Shown here: one piece after another, positions 8,411-17,094 of the stretch
How positions within the stretch are numbered: the stretch's first letter is position 1
Layout: the number at the start of each line of letters is the position of its first letter
Source of the DNA: Duganella sp. OV510
GTDB taxonomy: Bacteria > Pseudomonadota > Gammaproteobacteria > Burkholderiales > Burkholderiaceae_D
NCBI RefSeq assembly: GCF_900100205.1
Contig: NZ_FNEQ01000002.1
Coordinates: forward strand, 1-64,000
DNA length: 64,000 bases
Direction: 5' to 3'
The notes under the pieces: model-generated
What the model saw: only the letters and a program-made list of their open reading frames with translations
What the model was told of the DNA's origin: nothing
Database searches by the model: none
Position numbers and translations under genes: made by a program

Positions 8411-9553
8411 ATGGAAAAGAATAGCATGTCAAATTACGCGACCGAAAAGACCAATATCATGCCTCGTCGGGGAGTTGAGTGTATGCTGAGGGATCATTTA
8501 TCAGAAAGCTTTGAAGTGTCACAAGACAGATTTTTCCCCGATCTTTACAAGAGGTGTCTCAAGTCTGGCCTGCTGAAGCAAGGAGCGGCAGCTATTCAAG
8601 CAGAGGCCGAGAAAATGGGCGTGGCTACATCAGTCGAAGCCGTAAAAATGCTCGCCTTCCTCAACTTAGAGGGATATCGCATCCAACGAGGTGACACTGT
8701 GGCTTTCTTCCCTTGCACGGTCGAAATCAGTGAAGCCAAGAAGAACACGCTGGTCGCTCGCATGAGAAAGAATTTTTTAGAGGTCGACGTTGTGATACCT
8801 CCTTATGTGGGTATGGGATACCTTTCCCGTTACGCGGCCCTCATCGAGAAATCCTCCAGCCGAGAGGAACAGGAGAGCTTGATCGCTGAGATGCTTAAAG
8901 AACTCTACGGCGAGCCGCTTAACTTGGCCGACCTCTGCGTCAGCTACAAACTTAATCCCTGTATCGCTCCGTTCTACGACAATATTGTAGAGGCCATCAA
9001 AGCTCATTTCCTGGGACTTCGAAGAGCGTCAGTGCTCACACTAATACCCTGCATCGAAGGCGTCATCCGCAACCTCGCAGAAAAGGTCGGCCGCAATATC
9101 CGAGACAGAATCGATGCTCCGAGTTTTCTTGACGTGCTGGGCCGAGTGCAAAAGCACTACATCAAGAGCGTAGCACTCCGAGGGATCGCTTGGGTGCCGA
9201 GCGAATTGGAGACCGTCGCTCTCTTCGATCAATTCCATGAGCTCCTCCAGATGGTCGAGAGCATCCGTGTATTTGTAGAGCATGCGATGTATAAGCACAC
9301 CGCCGACTACGACAGGTCAAGCCAACTCAATCGGCATGGCATTGTTCACGGCCTTCTATCCGACTACAACACGGAGACTAATTTTTATCGCCTGATAGTT
9401 TTGCTCAACGGGCTCTCCGTGGCATCCATTGTTGCAGGACACGAGGCAAGCCTCTTTCATCCAGAGCCGACAGACGAAGCTCGCAAGCTTGCTAGCCATT
9501 TCAAGTCGTGCATGTTGTCATCGTCAACCATCACCCCCATCACGAGACTGTGA
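8411..9553 (+). CDS. HEPN-like domain protein (RHGIVH motif)
   Basis: The 380-residue protein is mostly helical. Near its C-terminus is LNRHGIVHGLLSDY, where R308-x4-H313 fits the R-x4-6-H active-site motif of HEPN RNases, and about 95 residues earlier is LIPCIEGVIRNLAEK, a helix with conserved-looking Glu and Arg, as in several HEPN-type families. The N-terminal 130 residues resemble no domain I can name. HEPN proteins commonly act as RNA-cutting toxins in abortive-infection and toxin systems; here that is inferred from the motif. Start choices are ATG 8411 and ATG 8426; neither has a strong ribosome site. The next gene begins eight bases after its stop, and a membrane protein gene diverges 15 bases upstream. 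Confidence 0.62.
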   Translation: MEKNSMSNYATEKTNIMPRRGVECMLRDHLSESFEVSQDRFFPDLYKRCLKSGLLKQGAAAIQAEAEKMGVATSVEAVKMLAFLNLEGYRIQRGDTVAFFPCTVEISEAKKNTLVARMRKNFLEVDVVIPPYVGMGYLSRYAALIEKSSSREEQESLIAEMLKELYGEPLNLADLCVSYKLNPCIAPFYDNIVEAIKAHFLGLRRASVLTLIPCIEGVIRNLAEKVGRNIRDRIDAPSFLDVLGRVQKHYIKSVALRGIAWVPSELETVALFDQFHELLQMVESIRVFVEHAMYKHTADYDRSSQLNRHGIVHGLLSDYNTETNFYRLIVLLNGLSVASIVAGHEASLFHPEPTDEARKLASHFKSCMLSSSTITPITRL

Positions 9554-9561
9554 GCCATCCC

Positions 9562-10905
9562 ATGAATGAATCAGACGAAATAGAGGCCGCACTACGTTGG
9601 TTTTTCGAGATCTGCGACAACCCCTTGGAGCTTGCTGAACGCATTGAAGCAGCACGGTCTTACTATCGGGATCAGACAAATTTCGCAGATGGCCGCTGGG
9701 CTAGCCGTGATCCCTTCGAAGGTTTTGACGATCGTATGGCGGTCATCCTAGCTCAGGCGGTTGGAGACCTAAGAGACATCAGAACACGCGATCTCTACCT
9801 GGCTGCTGAGGCCCTACCCTTTCTAAAAATGATCGGTGCTCACCTTGATCTGCTCCGTCACATCCCTGGGGCCACAGAACGGGCCAGGCGTATGCTCCGA
9901 CCGAGAGAACAACATCCTGATGGCGGAATTTTCGAGCTCGTCGTTGCCTTACGCTATGCCAGAGAGGATGAGCTTCTCGTTGAGTTCATCCCAGAGCAAA
10001 ACCGCCGAATGGCTGACTTTCTGATTCGGCCTGCCGACGATGATCCGCTTGAGGAAGTCATCAAGGAAATACATGTCGAATGCAAGCGGCTACGGCCAAG
10101 CGAATATGAAAAAACTGAGGAGCAGAAGGCTCAGGAGATTCTAAACGGTATAAATAATTTTGTTCACGAAAACAAGATCAGCGTTTGCGTTGACGTTACA
10201 TTCACTTCAGAGCTAAGAGAAGTCCCAGCCGATTATCTGCTCAGAAGGATAGATGCCATTACGAACTCGAAGGTTCTCGTGCCAGGGAGCTACCCATGGA
10301 AAGACGAATTTGGCGAAGGAATTGTCAAAGCTGCTGATACCGCTGCCGTCGAGCGAGATGTTGCTGACACCTTCCTTATCGTCGGCAGCAAGCTTGCACG
10401 CCTGTTGGCTGGTGGTGAGCGGCTGGAAGAACATTTTCATTTGATATGTGGGGGCACTCCTCACGCTGGAGATCCCCGCTTCATTGATCAAATCGAATAT
10501 GGCACAGTCGTGTTCTGGCGATGCCTGGCTGAGGAATCGGTTGATGCACGTGCCCGCTACATTAGAACTAAACTTGCCGATATTGATCGGCAAGTGGAGC
10601 ATGCTCCCTTGGCAATTGCTCACATTGGAATGGATGTTGAGCGAGACACGAAAACCGCCGATCTGAGGCGAGAACGAAACCTCGTCACGGCTTCCAGCTA
10701 CCATCCAGACTCACAACTCATGGAGGTGGATCTTCATTATTTCCTTCCTCGGACATCTGAAGTAACGGGCTGGATTATCGATGAAACGGTAGAACCATGC
10801 AGCCGTGCAAACGGCCCTTTTCTGGATAATCCTCGTGTCCTTGGCGGCACTGAAGATGGAATAATGCATAATGAGCCCGCTTGGAGACAGCCGGCTACTC
10901 GATAG
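9562..10905 (+). CDS. putative PD-(D/E)XK nuclease-fold protein
   Basis: The protein has 447 residues from ATG 9562; an in-frame opening from 9508 overlaps the upstream gene and is less likely. Residues 120-180 show a PD-(D/E)XK-like layout: GIFELVVALRYA (Glu125 in a helix), then RRMADFLIR (Asp152), then a strand with HVECKRL (Glu173-x-Lys175). This is the arrangement of restriction-enzyme-like DNA endonucleases. A helical N-terminal region (1-115) and a long C-terminal part (200-447) are unrecognised. It is the second gene of a tight pair with the HEPN-like gene. A perfect terminator follows 125 bases after the stop. Nuclease activity is inferred from the motif alone. Confidence 0.62.
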   Translation: MNESDEIEAALRWFFEICDNPLELAERIEAARSYYRDQTNFADGRWASRDPFEGFDDRMAVILAQAVGDLRDIRTRDLYLAAEALPFLKMIGAHLDLLRHIPGATERARRMLRPREQHPDGGIFELVVALRYAREDELLVEFIPEQNRRMADFLIRPADDDPLEEVIKEIHVECKRLRPSEYEKTEEQKAQEILNGINNFVHENKISVCVDVTFTSELREVPADYLLRRIDAITNSKVLVPGSYPWKDEFGEGIVKAADTAAVERDVADTFLIVGSKLARLLAGGERLEEHFHLICGGTPHAGDPRFIDQIEYGTVVFWRCLAEESVDARARYIRTKLADIDRQVEHAPLAIAHIGMDVERDTKTADLRRERNLVTASSYHPDSQLMEVDLHYFLPRTSEVTGWIIDETVEPCSRANGPFLDNPRVLGGTEDGIMHNEPAWRQPATR

Positions 10906-11029
10906 TGTTGTTCTAATGATCTTAGAAACAGACATGTCTAACGCACAGTATGAAGGTGGGCTCGGGGTATGCCCCGCCTGTTTACAACTTATTCAGTTCC
11001 CTGGATAGTATTCAAGCCATCCATAAATG

Positions 11030-11057
11030 AAAAAGGTCGGCAGATGCCGACCTTTTT
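11030..11057. terminator. bidirectional Rho-independent terminator
   Basis: A perfect 11-bp stem (AAAAAGGTCGG at 11030-11040, CCGACCTTTTT at 11047-11057) encloses a six-base loop. The A tract on one side and T tract on the other let it act on both strands: for the plus-strand pair ending at 10905 and for the minus-strand gene whose stop is at 11073. Bases 10906-11029 contain no supported gene. Confidence 0.85.
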
Positions 11058-11072
11058 GCTTGATTTCCAATC

Positions 11073-11297
11073 TTAACCGAAGACTTGCTTCATTGCAGCT
11101 TTAAATTCTCGAGGATTTTTAACATCTACCCCATTAGGAAAGAGAGTAAACATCCGAATCATCTTTTCAGCTCGTTCCTTCTCCTCCGCTACTGATCTAT
11201 CCCGCGAGAACTTAGGCGACAACGTATTTAGCCTATCGAGCCATGCTTGCCAAGCAGCAACGCCATCACTTACAGCTGGGCTTTCGAGTAGAACCAT
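11073..11297 (-). CDS. small hypothetical protein, partner of JAMM-like gene
   Basis: This 74-residue protein has an excellent ribosome binding site: AAGGAGG lies six bases before ATG 11297. It starts 18 bases after the stop of the JAMM-like gene on the same strand, so the two form an operon that ends at the terminator at 11030-11057. The sequence is helical, with a charged middle (RDRSVAEEKERAEKM) and no Cys or membrane segment. No family recognised. In size and position it could be an immunity, adaptor or substrate partner of the larger protein; this is inference. Confidence 0.6.
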   Translation of the reverse strand: MVLLESPAVSDGVAAWQAWLDRLNTLSPKFSRDRSVAEEKERAEKMIRMFTLFPNGVDVKNPREFKAAMKQVFG

Positions 11298-11315
11298 GTT
11301 TGCCTCCTTCGCAAT

Positions 11316-11885
11316 TCACAGATAAATATAATCAACAACCAAGTCGCAGTAGTCCTTATTAACAATATACCTCCTCTTGAGATTCTTGTCAAGGACGTAG
11401 TCGTATTGGATAAGTCGAGCTCGATCGAGCAACAAACAAAAAACATGGGTCTCCAAGGCTCCATCAAATCCAGCAGGTGCCCCATAAGCTGTTTGCATAG
11501 CAAACGTCTGATTGAGCTTCACGAGCCTGCTCAGCCATGTAGTCTTCCATCGCTCAAGGCGGCGAGCCCTAAATACCCCGCCGGCCAGCGTGTGAGCTGA
11601 AATTTCATTTATTCCACCAAAATTACCCAACAACTTTAAGTCTCCATAACTTAAAGGCATTAAACCCGGATGATTATGATGAAAAGAAACGATCTCCGTG
11701 ATGCTTTTACAACGGTTCAGAACAGCTGGCGGAATTCTCACCAAATCAGGCTTACCATCGGTATGATGAGCAAGAAATTTGACATTCTTTCTACAATAAC
11801 AATAAGCGTGCTCGTGACCATTCTTTCCTCGTCCTAGCACAAAAGATCTAGCCCGCCACCGAATTCTCCCCTCCCCCTTACTCAC
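11316..11885 (-). CDS. JAB/MPN (JAMM)-like metalloprotease-fold protein
   Basis: The 189-residue protein contains SFHHNHPGLMPLSYGDLKLL: H70-x-H72, S79 and D82 fit the JAMM zinc motif H-x-H-(6-7)-S-x2-D found in MPN+ deubiquitinase-type peptidases and in RadC-related proteins, with one residue fewer in the spacer than usual. The upstream catalytic Glu could be E64 or an earlier residue and cannot be assigned by eye. The start is GTG at 11885 with AGAGGG just upstream. It is followed by the small gene at 11073-11297 in the same operon. Prokaryotic JAB proteins occur in sulphur-carrier, ubiquitin-like and phage-defence contexts; no ubiquitin-like or E1/E2-like partner is visible here. Confidence 0.6.
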   Translation of the reverse strand: MSKGEGRIRWRARSFVLGRGKNGHEHAYCYCRKNVKFLAHHTDGKPDLVRIPPAVLNRCKSITEIVSFHHNHPGLMPLSYGDLKLLGNFGGINEISAHTLAGGVFRARRLERWKTTWLSRLVKLNQTFAMQTAYGAPAGFDGALETHVFCLLLDRARLIQYDYVLDKNLKRRYIVNKDYCDLVVDYIYL

Positions 11886-11931
11886 CCTAGCCCTCTTAAC
11901 TGTTTACTTAACACAAACTCTATCGCTCTTT

Positions 11932-12498
11932 TTATCCGAGTGCAATGTCCGTGGCTTCGACTCCAGCCGCTACGCGATCCAACTGATGACGCATGACGGA
12001 GGTCACTTGCGAGGCAAGCTCCTTATGAGCGCCAAGCTCTGACCACTCTTGCGAAATGGCGTCAATTACCGGCATCCAAACGATGTCGAATAGCCCCAGA
12101 CGATCGATAACCAGCCTCACTGGAGATGACTCAACCATGCCGACAATACGCCGCTGCTCATCAAGCCAGAATGCCTCCTCATTCACTACGTCGTGCAGTG
12201 TCAAGAAGAGCTGACCTCTGCGAACGGCCGCCTCCATGGTGGAGCTGAGTTTGTTTGCCTCTTGCCAGGCTAGAAGGTCAGATTTGTGATACAGACAGGT
12301 GTGGTTAGAACCAGCTCCTTTACCTCCTGGCTGAATATATCGAGGTCCATTGCCCTTCACACGCAGCGACTCAAGAGCACTCACAGAGGAGCGAAGGAAG
12401 ATGGCAGCTTCACTGGTCCTAAGCGAAGCGGTATCAGGAAGGCGATGAAGTCGCTCCAAGATGTCGAGCTCAGCAAGAATCTTTTCCATCGAACCCAT
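11932..12498 (-). CDS. excisionase/MerR-type DNA-binding regulator of the element
   Basis: This 188-residue protein has an N-terminal winged-helix region like AlpA/Xis proteins: LRTSEAAIFLRSSVSALESLR, then GNGPRYIQPGG and LYHKSDLLAWQEAN (residues about 26-82). Such domains control excision or integrase expression. The C-terminal 100 residues are helical and unrecognised, making the protein longer than a bare excisionase. ATG 12498 has GGAG eight bases upstream. It lies 65 bases downstream of the integrase on the same strand, the classic place for a recombination directionality factor. Role as an excisionase is likely but not proved by sequence. Confidence 0.65.
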   Translation of the reverse strand: MGSMEKILAELDILERLHRLPDTASLRTSEAAIFLRSSVSALESLRVKGNGPRYIQPGGKGAGSNHTCLYHKSDLLAWQEANKLSSTMEAAVRRGQLFLTLHDVVNEEAFWLDEQRRIVGMVESSPVRLVIDRLGLFDIVWMPVIDAISQEWSELGAHKELASQVTSVMRHQLDRVAAGVEATDIALG

Positions 12499-12563
12499 GC
12501 AGCAATCTCCGCGAATGATGTTATCGAAAGAATACCATCATTCACGGAGGCAACGAGAATATT

Positions 12564-14111
12564 TTAGACGGCCACTGTGCTGGATGCTGTAGTCTTCTTA
12601 GGCCGTCCCGTGCGAGGCTTCTGTGGTTTGCACACATGCGGTTCTGGGGCCGCGATCGGCGGCCAATGGGTAGGCTTCAAGGCGTTATAGACGTTGGGGG
12701 CAGTGAGAAGAATCGCTTGCTCGATTTTTGTCATCCAGCTTCTGAGCTCGTCCCACTCTGCTTCGGTGTAGCGATCAGAGACAGTTGCATGAGCGTGGTT
12801 GAAGAAAGTGCCCTTAATCACTTCGGGGACCTGCAAGGAGGTCATCAAAGCTCCGAAGGTTCGACGCAAATCGTGATTCGTCAATCGCTCGATGCCCGCC
12901 TCTTCCATAATCGCATGTCGGAGTTCATCGGGATTGATGTAGTGCCCCGTCTTCGAGAACTTATTTCGAGCTGGGAATACGTAAGACCTAGAATGCGAAG
13001 CAAACCCTCGCTTCAAAGCCTCGTCTTTCGCTGCCGTTTGCCTCAGCCGCAGCAAGCCCACTGACATGGGACCAATCGGCAAACGATGATTCTTTCCTCC
13101 CTTGGTGCCATAAAAGAAAACGTGATCTCCGTATTCATCATCGCCAAAAGCGACATGACTCGTTACCTTCTTCTGGTCGGCATCAAGCAACTCGCCCCAC
13201 TGGCATTGAGCATGTTCGGACTTACGACAGCCCCAAAGCAGCATCGCGATAAGGAAGTGAACTCCAGTCAGATTATCGTTCGTCTGCCCTTTGCTCCACG
13301 CCGCCTCAAGGAACGGTCCGAGCGTCTTCTTCGGCGAGAGCGGATTACGCTTCTTCCCTTCTTTGTAGATGGTCTCCTTCTGCTGCATCGTCGGATACAT
13401 TTTGTCGATCACTAGGATCGTGAACGGATTCGCTTTCAGCATCGGAGAGCGATTCGCTGCGGCGGCGTTAAGAGCCTCAGTGCCCATGTGCCAGGCGATA
13501 GCGGCAGAAGCCCAGCGAAATGCTTGTTCATTGGCGACGGGATAAATGTCACGACCCACCAAAAATTTTGCTTTCACTTCTTCTGCGGTAATTTCTTTGA
13601 CCTTGCGAGTCAGCCAGCCCCAAGGCTTGAACTTGTTGATGGCCCGGTCAATTACGCGAACGGTTTCGGCGGATGCTGGTTTTACTGTGCGAGTTCGCAT
13701 GTGCTCACGATAAGCCTTAAAGACCGCCTCTAGCGTCACTTCCGCAGCGACAGCCTTACGAGCCGACTCGTTAGGATTCTGCCCCGTCTCAACCATTTCA
13801 AGAGCCATTGCAGCCGCTTTGCTACGAGCAAGAGTTAGCGGAGCCTTGCCCCCATCAGCCATGAAGTCAGCCACATTGCCGACAGTGGGCATAATGGATT
13901 TGCCGTGAATCTTTCGGCGAATGATGAAGGTCTTCTTTCGAGCGATCTTGACCCCAAAGCCAGGAGGAGCCTCTTGGTTGGCGTCATACACGATGTAATC
14001 TTTCTTGCTGGGATTGGCCGCAAAAACCAGATTACCATGAGCGTCCACACCGGTCGGCCGCTGATCCAAAGTTAGCCGCTTAATCAAAGGCATTGTCAAT
14101 TCGACCTTCAT
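12564..14111 (-). CDS. tyrosine recombinase (integrase) of the island
   Basis: The 515-residue integrase catalyses site-specific insertion and excision of the element. The catalytic set is complete: R296 (LLWGCRKSEH), K337 (GTKGGKNHRLPI), H413-x2-R416 (TNHDLRRTF), a further His in FNHAHATVSDRY and the nucleophile Y448. Residues 1-110 resemble the arm-binding region of P4-type integrases, and 125-245 form the core-binding domain. The C-terminus carries a proline/lysine-rich tail after the catalytic domain. ATG 14111 has AAGGAG six bases upstream. It is the last island gene and is divergent from mutS, 337 bases away. Confidence 0.93.
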   Translation of the reverse strand: MKVELTMPLIKRLTLDQRPTGVDAHGNLVFAANPSKKDYIVYDANQEAPPGFGVKIARKKTFIIRRKIHGKSIMPTVGNVADFMADGGKAPLTLARSKAAAMALEMVETGQNPNESARKAVAAEVTLEAVFKAYREHMRTRTVKPASAETVRVIDRAINKFKPWGWLTRKVKEITAEEVKAKFLVGRDIYPVANEQAFRWASAAIAWHMGTEALNAAAANRSPMLKANPFTILVIDKMYPTMQQKETIYKEGKKRNPLSPKKTLGPFLEAAWSKGQTNDNLTGVHFLIAMLLWGCRKSEHAQCQWGELLDADQKKVTSHVAFGDDEYGDHVFFYGTKGGKNHRLPIGPMSVGLLRLRQTAAKDEALKRGFASHSRSYVFPARNKFSKTGHYINPDELRHAIMEEAGIERLTNHDLRRTFGALMTSLQVPEVIKGTFFNHAHATVSDRYTEAEWDELRSWMTKIEQAILLTAPNVYNALKPTHWPPIAAPEPHVCKPQKPRTGRPKKTTASSTVAV

Positions 14112-14448
14112 CCCATCTCCTTAGAAGAATTGAAGCAGGCAAGAGAGTCCATGGGGGACTGCGTCTCAACTTTAACGTATAATCCGTCCTCCCCTTACAG
14201 CCCCCTAATGGGGACTGTAAAAATCAATGAAACTCATTGATTTTTAAAGATTTTTCTAAGGATAAATCAAAAAAATGGACTGGAAATTATTATAGCCTGA
14301 ACTTGCTTTCTACAGTTCCCTTTTAGCCCCCTTTTTCGGGGCAGAACTTTAGGGCAAACAGGGGTGACTCAGTGGCAAACCAAGGAATGACCAACGTGCT
14401 TAAATCATTGATTAAAAAAGAGAAATCAGAAAAATGCGAGATATCACA
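14112..14448. other. AT-rich integrase-mutS intergenic region, probable attachment-site end of the island
   Basis: No gene is supported here. The AT-rich composition of the island continues up to about 14,430 and changes abruptly at the first mutS codons, so the attachment junction is expected in or near this stretch. It holds two adjacent hairpins (14195-14220 and 14218-14246), a TATAAT at 14178-14183 without a convincing -35 box, and repeated AGCCCCCT-type runs near 14200 and 14325. No tRNA or tmRNA gene is present as the target. The core att sequence cannot be fixed without the left end. Confidence 0.5.
14195..14246. repeat. two back-to-back hairpins upstream of the integrase
   Basis: The first pairs TTACAGCCCC (14195-14204) with GGGGACTGTAA (14210-14220) with a one-base bulge. 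The second is a perfect 13-bp stem (14218-14230 with 14234-14246, built on AAAAATCAATGA) with a three-base loop AAC and a T-rich right arm. They lie between the integrase and mutS start codons. They may be integrase arm-type or core binding sites, or a transcription barrier between the island and mutS. Confidence 0.5.
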
Positions 14449-17094
14449 ATGAGCACGAAACCGGTCGAAAAACTGACCCCGATGATGCAGCAATATATGG
14501 GCATCAAGAACCAGCATCCGGACATGCTGGTGTTCTACCGTATGGGCGATTTCTACGAGCTGTTTCATGAAGACGCGGAAAAGGCTGCGCGCATCCTCGG
14601 CATTACGCTGACCGCGCGCGGTTCGTCGGGCGGCCAGCCGATCAAGATGTGCGGTGTGCCGTTCCATTCGCTGGAAGGCTATCTGGCCAAGCTGGTCAAG
14701 ATCGGCGAATCCTGCGCCATCTGCGAACAGATCGGCGATCCGGCCACCAGCAAAGGCCCGGTCGAGCGCAAGGTGATGCGGGTGGTCACGCCAGGCACGC
14801 TGACCGATGCCGACCTGCTGCCGGAAAAATCGGAACGTCCGCTGCTGTCGCTATGCGTCATCAGCCAGCGCAAGGTGGCGACCGCCGGCCTGGCGTGGCT
14901 GTCGCTGGCCAGCGGCGCGTTGCGCCTGATGGAGTTCTCGGGCGACAGCCACACCGTTAATACGCGCATCCAGCAGGAGCTGGAACGCATCTCGCCAGCC
15001 GAGATGCTGCGCGGCGATAACGGCGAGCTGTTTGAGGAATACACGGCCTGCCACGTCAACCGCGTGCCGGAGTGGCACTTTGACGTGGTCAGCGGCCACA
15101 AGGCGCTGCTGGACCAGCTGGCCGTGTCGACGCTGACCGGTTTCGGCGCCGATGGCCTCGGCGCGGCCTTTGGCGCGGCCGGCGCGCTGCTGCGCTACGC
15201 GCAATCCACGCAAGGGCGCGGTCTGCAACACGTGCGCACGCTGACCACCGAAACCGAAAATGAATTCATCGGCCTGGACGCCGCCACCCGCCGCAACCTG
15301 GAACTGACCGAAACCATTCGCGGCCAGGAATCGCCGACGCTGTTCTCGCTGCTGGACCACTGCCGCACCGCCATGGGTTCGCGCCTGCTGCGCCACTGGC
15401 TGCACCACGCGCGCCGCGACCAGAACGTGGCCCGCTCGCGCCACCAGGCCATCGCCGCGCTGACGCAGGCCGACGCCACCGGCTCGCTGTCGCACACGCT
15501 GGCGCAGGTGCCGGACATCGAACGCATCACCACCCGTATCGCGCTGCTGTCGGCGCGTCCGCGCGACCTCGCCAGCCTGCGCGACGGTCTGGCGCAACTG
15601 CCGGCGCTGCGCCACGGCATGCAGCGCACGCTGACCGACGCCAACGGCCTGCTGGCCAACATCCACGCCGACCTGGCCACGCCGGCAGCCTGCCTCGACC
15701 TGCTGCAACGCGCCGTCATGCCGGAACCGGCGGTGATGGTGCGCGACGGTGGCGTCATCGCACGCGGCTTCGACGCAGAACTGGATGAACTGCGCGGCCT
15801 GTCGGAAAACGCCGGCCAGTATCTGGTCGACCTGGAGACGCGCGAACGCGCCCGCACCGGCATCGCCAACCTGCGCGTCGAGTACAACAAGGTGCATGGC
15901 TTCTATATCGAAGTCACCAATGGCCAGGCCACCAAGGTGCCGGACGATTACCGCCGCCGCCAGACGCTGAAGAACTGCGAGCGCTACATCACGCCGGAAC
16001 TGAAAGCCTTCGAGGATAAGGCGCTGTCGGCACAGGACCGCGCACTGGCGCGCGAGAAGATGCTGTACGACCAGCTGCTGGGCGACCTGGCGCCATTCAT
16101 CGGCACATTGCAAACCATCGCCCGCGCACTGGCGCAGCTGGATACGCTGACTGCGCTTGCCGACCACGCACTGCGCCACAGCTGGTGCGCGCCGGAGCTG
16201 GTGGCAACGCCATGCATCAACATCAGGGAAGGCCGCCACCCGGTGGTCGAGAACCAGATCGAACGCTTCATCGCCAACGATTGCCGCTTTGTCGACGAAC
16301 GCCGCCTGCTGCTGATTACCGGTCCTAACATGGGCGGTAAATCGACCTTCATGCGCCAGGTGGCGCTGATTACGCTGCTGGCCTACATGGGCAGCTACGT
16401 GCCGGCGCAAAGCGCCGTCATCGGCCCGATCGACCGCATCTTCACCCGCATCGGCGCCACCGACGACCTGGCCGGCGGCCGCTCGACCTTCATGGTGGAG
16501 ATGACCGAAGCCGCCGCCATCCTCAACGGCGCCACCGAACACTCGCTGGTGCTGATGGACGAAATCGGCCGCGGCACCTCGACCTTCGACGGCCTGGCGC
16601 TGGCCTGGGCCATCGCCCGCCACCTGATCGAGACCAGCCGCAGCTTCTCGCTGTTCGCCACCCATTACTTCGAGCTGACGCAACTGCCGGACAGCCACCC
16701 GACTGCTTCCAACGTCCACCTGTCGGCGGTGGAGCACAAGGACACCATCGTGTTCCTGCACGCGGTGCAGGATGGCCCGGCCTCGCAGAGCTACGGCTTG
16801 CAGGTGGCACAGTTGGCCGGCGTGCCGCAGCCGGTCATCAAGGCCGCGCGCAAGCACCTGGCGCGCCTGGAAGCGCAGGCGCTGGACGCCACGCCGCAGC
16901 TGGACCTGTTTGCCGCGCCGTCGGTCGACGCCAACGATGAGGAAGTCGAAGCGCCAGCGGCAAGCGCCGCCAGCCCTGCCATGCGTGAACTGCTGGATGC
17001 GCTGGACGATCTCGATCCGGACGCACTGACGCCGCGTGAAGCGCTGGACCGTCTGTATCAGCTGAAGCGCCTGACGGAGTCGGCGCAGGCATGA
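14449..17094 (+). CDS. mutS: DNA mismatch repair protein MutS
   Basis: MutS recognises base mismatches and recruits MutL. The 881-residue protein is full length: the mismatch-reading Phe-x-Glu motif is GDFYELF (F35, E37), the Walker A is GPNMGGKST (about 625-633), followed by [14 protein letters not shown] (Walker B and signature) and LFATHYFEL. The start is taken at ATG 14449 ([16 protein letters not shown]), matching the usual MutS N-terminus; ATG 14434 would add five residues. Neither has a good Shine-Dalgarno, and the upstream DNA is island-like, so the native leader may have been replaced. The stop overlaps the next gene by four bases. Confidence 0.97.
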   Translation: MSTKPVEKLTPMMQQYMGIKNQHPDMLVFYRMGDFYELFHEDAEKAARILGITLTARGSSGGQPIKMCGVPFHSLEGYLAKLVKIGESCAICEQIGDPATSKGPVERKVMRVVTPGTLTDADLLPEKSERPLLSLCVISQRKVATAGLAWLSLASGALRLMEFSGDSHTVNTRIQQELERISPAEMLRGDNGELFEEYTACHVNRVPEWHFDVVSGHKALLDQLAVSTLTGFGADGLGAAFGAAGALLRYAQSTQGRGLQHVRTLTTETENEFIGLDAATRRNLELTETIRGQESPTLFSLLDHCRTAMGSRLLRHWLHHARRDQNVARSRHQAIAALTQADATGSLSHTLAQVPDIERITTRIALLSARPRDLASLRDGLAQLPALRHGMQRTLTDANGLLANIHADLATPAACLDLLQRAVMPEPAVMVRDGGVIARGFDAELDELRGLSENAGQYLVDLETRERARTGIANLRVEYNKVHGFYIEVTNGQATKVPDDYRRRQTLKNCERYITPELKAFEDKALSAQDRALAREKMLYDQLLGDLAPFIGTLQTIARALAQLDTLTALADHALRHSWCAPELVATPCINIREGRHPVVENQIERFIANDCRFVDERRLLLITGPNMGGKSTFMRQVALITLLAYMGSYVPAQSAVIGPIDRIFTRIGATDDLAGGRSTFMVEMTEAAAILNGATEHSLVLMDEIGRGTSTFDGLALAWAIARHLIETSRSFSLFATHYFELTQLPDSHPTASNVHLSAVEHKDTIVFLHAVQDGPASQSYGLQVAQLAGVPQPVIKAARKHLARLEAQALDATPQLDLFAAPSVDANDEEVEAPAASAASPAMRELLDALDDLDPDALTPREALDRLYQLKRLTESAQA

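Noticed and set aside
9508-9561. An upstream start for the PD-(D/E)XK-like gene
   Set aside because: It lies in the end of the HEPN-like gene and the added residues have no domain sequence; ATG 9562 is preferred.
14178-14183. TATAAT as a mutS promoter
   Set aside because: No matching -35 box at 16-18 bases and the distance to mutS is 265 bases across two hairpins; left as a note only.
14112-14448. A tRNA or tmRNA as the integration target beside the integrase
   Set aside because: No such gene is visible in the integrase-mutS gap.
14851-16857. A 668-codon open frame on the minus strand over mutS
   Set aside because: It is an antisense shadow caused by the high GC and strong third-position bias of mutS; its composition is low-complexity and it has no domain.
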